DNA from: Monoraphidium neglectum
Lineage: Eukaryota; Chlorophyta; Chlorophyceae; Sphaeropleales; Selenastraceae
Length of the DNA stretch: 10,298 nucleotides
NCBI RefSeq assembly: GCF_000611645.1
Contig: NW_014012673.1
Span: forward strand, 1 to 10,298
Reading direction: 5' to 3'
The notes under the pieces are model-generated. The model did not search any database. It saw only the letters and a program-made list of their open reading frames with translations, and had not been told where the DNA came from. Position numbers and translations under genes: made by a program. Positions 7,914 through 10,298 of this stretch are shown one piece after another (position 1 is the first letter of the stretch; each line of letters starts with the position of its first letter).

Positions 7914-7968
7914 AACGTGTTTAGAGCAGCTGTAAACTCCACCAGCCGCGGGCTGGCAGCGGAGCACA

Positions 7969-10267
7969 ATGGCGCAAGCCGGGAATGACTCGATCAAGAG
8001 CTTGAAGCGGGTGGTGAACGCCATTAGCCGTAATGCTGGAACTCTTGTGGCAGTGCCTGCAGCGGCCGTCCTGGCGGTGAGGCCGAAGATGGGTCGGAGG
8101 GAGGGCTGCCCCATATGTGCGCGACCATGCCCCCTCGAGTGGTTGTCAGGATTTTGATAAGAAGTCGCGTTACTGTTTTGCTGGCGCTTGGGGACATGCG
8201 TCTGAGCAGCCAGCACCGCTGCAACCGTGCTGCTTGTGGCGACGCTGCCGGGGGTTGCAAGCGCTGCGGCTGCGGCGACGCGTTACTGCAAGCCGGCAGC
8301 GGCGGCAGGGCGCGCTGACTGGCTGTGGTCATACGTATGCGCCCTGCAGTACCGTTTGAACGAGCTCTGGAAGGCGGGGGAGCTGGAGCAGCTGCTGCGC
8401 ACATACCTGGACACACGCGTGAACGTCAGCCTGGTGCGCAAGGCTCGGCAGGCGTACATCCGCGCACGCCGTCCTGTCGCGATGCAGGCGGGGCAGGCGG
8501 CGCAGGCAGTTGCAGATGCCATTACAGTTGGCGGCGGTCGGCGGTCCGGCAAGCGAGCGGGGATTGCCGCGCGGGAGCCCTGTCGCGGTGGAAGGCAGGG
8601 GCATGCGGAATGCAACGGCGTGCTGAGGACGAGTTACAGCTGTTGAGTATGTAGATGGGTTAGATGGACCATCATAGGGGACCTGGAAATGGCAGCATTA
8701 TCCCAAGAGCTGGAACGAAGGCCCCCAGGAAGGTCTGGGCAGACACAGCCTCGCTTTCTGTACAGAACCGTCGCCCGCGCCACCCCAACCCCCTTCCGTC
8801 CCGCCCTGCCGACCCGCCAGGTGGCCGTAGTGGCGGCCGTCGGCCTGCTGGCGGTGCTGCTGCTGCGCCTCCTTTTCCCCTCGGAGCGGCCGACCTACCT
8901 TGTCGATTTCTCGGTTCATAAGGTGTGAACTTGACGCCCGACACATGTTGCTGGGCTGGGCGCGCAGAAGGACCAGGGGGAGCTGGAGTTGGAGATGCGT
9001 AATGTGCGCTTGGTTCCAAAGGCACAGCGATTGGCCAGCGGTCGACGGCAGCGACTTGTGGCCGGCGCACATCAGCCATTCCGTGTCGTCCCAGCAGCCC
9101 AGCCGGCCACCATCCCGCCCGTGCGCCTGCCGCTGCCCCCGCAGGGCCAAGAGGAGTGGAAGTTTCCGAAGGAGTGGTTCCTGCCCCACAGCGCGCGCGT
9201 GGGCAAGGGGCGGTTCACAGAGGACGACCTGGACTTCCAGGAGAAGATCCTCATGAGGTGGGGACAAAGGGGTCTGTCTGCGTTCACAAGTGTGGGGTCG
9301 TCATTGTTGCTGTTGCTGTTGCTTTTGCTTTTGCTGGTGCTGTTGCTGTTTCTGTTGCTGTTGTTGTGATTGATGTTGCGTTTGGGTGTGGGGTGTGTGT
9401 GTACATGCACGCACAGGTTGCATGTTCCCCTATGTGCATGTGCATGAGTACGTGTGTGTTTATCGGACGTTTTCACGTGTGTGTGTATACACACGCGCAC
9501 ATGGCTGAGTCTGAGTTTGCGGTTCTGATTGACAAGGTTTCAGCTGATCAGGACAACACAACTGGTTGATGGACCTGCGTGCAGCCATGTGCGCGCGTGC
9601 GTGGCTTTGGCACGGCCTGACAAAGCACGAACACATCAATGGGCAGGTCTGGCCTGGGGGATGAGACCTACATTCCGCCGTGGCTGTACTCCAACCCGCC
9701 ACACTATGACATGGAGCACGCCCGCAAGGTGTGTGGGCGGTTCGGTGGTGGGTGGGCACGTTGGTGGTGGAGTGGGTGCCCGATGCGACCCGCCAACAGG
9801 GTATTGAAACGTGCTGGTACGCGCCATGAAGCGATGCACATCTGGGTGGGCCGCTGGAGGCGAGGCCGGGGCAGCGAGTTTGAAGCAGCTGGTGATAGCG
9901 GCCTGGATTCGGCGGCGGCGGCGGCGGCGGCGGCGGCAGCGGTGAAAGCATTGGCGGCGCTAGCAAAAGCTGGCCGTGCAATCGGCGGAGGCAGCTCGCG
10001 CTCCCCAGGGTTGCGGGCGCCGGTCCAGGTTCCGCCAAACCCACCGAAGCCGCCCCATCTGCCGTGCGCAGGAGTTTGAGGTGTGCTGCTTCAGCGCGGT
10101 GCGCGACCTGCTCAACAAGACGGGCGTGAGCCCCAAGCAGATCGGGTTCGTCATCACCAACTGCTCCCTGTTCAACCCGACGCCCTCGCTGAGCGCGACG
10201 ATCATGCACCACTTTGGCATGGGCGCGTCCACACTCAACTACAACCTTGGGGGCATGGGCTGCAGCG
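7969..10267 (+). CDS. 3-ketoacyl-CoA synthase (FAE1/KCS type), six exons in window, 3' truncated
   Basis: Condensing enzyme of ER very-long-chain fatty acid elongation: condenses malonyl-CoA with a long-chain acyl-CoA. Exons: 7969-8076, 8350-8433, 8821-8922, 9145-9257, 9647-9728, 10072-10267 (then donor gtgggc). Residues about 22-38 form the first membrane segment, followed by YRLNELWKAGELEQLL. Residues 65-83 form the second, then PTYLVDF. The conserved SGLGDET (137-143), NCSLFNPTPSL and NLGGMGCS follow. The predicted catalytic Cys is residue 227, close to Cys223 of Arabidopsis FAE1, which supports the hand-built exon set. The catalytic His and Asn lie beyond the window. The start ATG has context gcacaATGG. 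Uncertain points: exon 2 could extend past 8433 (open to about 8646), and an in-frame alternative acceptor at 8967 would add 59 residues before exon 4. Substrate chain length cannot be told from this part. Confidence 0.94.
9304..9369 (+). repeat. TTGCTG-type hexamer repeat in KCS intron 4
   Basis: Imperfect TTG/CTG/CTT tract inside the intron 9258-9646, just after exon 4. It is in frame with that exon and would encode a Leu-rich stretch ending in TGA at 9367 if the intron were retained. Confidence 0.9.
9384..9505 (+). repeat. GT/TGCATG-rich alternating purine-pyrimidine stretch, KCS intron 4
   Basis: Many short GT/CA runs with TGCATG-like words, including the perfect 14-bp palindrome gtgtgtatacacac at 9481-9494. 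It is intronic and noncoding, with Z-DNA-prone composition. Confidence 0.75.
9911..9940 (+). repeat. GGC trinucleotide run in KCS intron 5
   Basis: About nine GGC units ending in AGC, inside the 343-nt intron 9729-10071. Noncoding in the gene model. It is the same unit as the coding GGC tract of the CCCH gene. Confidence 0.9.
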
Positions 10268-10269
10268 GT

Positions 10270-10298
10270 GGGCGGGCGGGGCCTGGAAGGGGGGGGGG
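10270..10298 (+). other. G-quadruplex motif and G homopolymer at the window edge
   Basis: GGG-c-GGG-c-GGGG-(7 nt)-G10, a canonical G4 pattern with loops of 1, 1 and 7. It starts two bases after the GT of the donor at 10268. The final ten bases are a pure G run reaching the window end. Confidence 0.8.

Larger units (their letters stand above)
6500..7968. other. eS28 3' UTR followed by KCS upstream region; no gene recognised
   Basis: Holds the eS28 3' UTR (to about 6940), then about 1 kb before the KCS start. Open frames here (for example 6512-7207 and 7225-7617) show no family motif and contain TGCATG-rich simple sequence. An AT-rich stretch at about 7757-7795 (tttatat, a doubled ATATCGGT, and acataaaa) is a plausible core-promoter region for the downstream gene. 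G-box and TGACGTCA elements lie between it and the start codon. Confidence 0.55.

Noticed and set aside
3540..9034. 13-mer cacagcgattggc shared near 3540 and 9022
   Set aside because: One shared 13-mer is expected by chance in a 10-kb window, and the flanks do not match.
9460..10212. 250-aa minus-strand open frame
   Set aside because: Antisense to well-supported KCS exons and introns, no recognisable motif, includes translated GGC repeat.

Overview
The window reads as nuclear DNA of a GC-rich, intron-dense green alga, probably a chlorophyte of the Chlorella/trebouxiophyte kind. This is inference. It rests on a plant-type arginine-rich tandem CCCH zinc-finger gene, a FAE1-type 3-ketoacyl-CoA synthase, strong GC bias, many short GT-AG introns (nearly all donors begin GTG, every acceptor ends in CAG), (GC)/(AC)/(TC) and CAG/GGC microsatellites, and a chlorophyte-style TGTAA poly(A) signal. 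No bacterial, phage, mobile-element or CRISPR features were found.

Three protein genes, all on the + strand, can be rebuilt exon by exon. (1) 119-2993: a 511-aa RR-TZF CCCH zinc-finger RNA-binding protein in six exons. One is a 9-nt microexon (618-626) that supplies a conserved His and completes the first metal-binding motif. The last exon carries long poly-Gly and poly-Gln tracts. (2) 5348-6499: cytosolic ribosomal protein eS28 (RPS28), 65 aa, probably with an ATG-only first coding exon. (3) 7969-10267 and beyond: 3-ketoacyl-CoA synthase, 3' truncated by the window edge just after the catalytic Cys (predicted residue 227).

The rest is intergenic or intronic. 2994-5347 has no recognisable gene but holds GC-rich hairpins and a (TG)n tract. 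6500-7968 holds the eS28 3' UTR with a TGTAA signal and then the KCS upstream region, which has an AT-rich stretch, a G-box core and a TGACGTCA element. The three genes do different jobs (mRNA regulation, translation, very-long-chain fatty acid elongation). Nothing suggests a functional cluster, so the shared strand is probably incidental.

I found no evidence of a new multi-gene system. The most interesting observation is the frame-neutral 9-nt microexon: skipping it would remove a metal ligand from the zinc-finger protein without shifting the frame. Gene models were assembled by hand from splice signals and remembered family motifs; no searches or transcript data were available.
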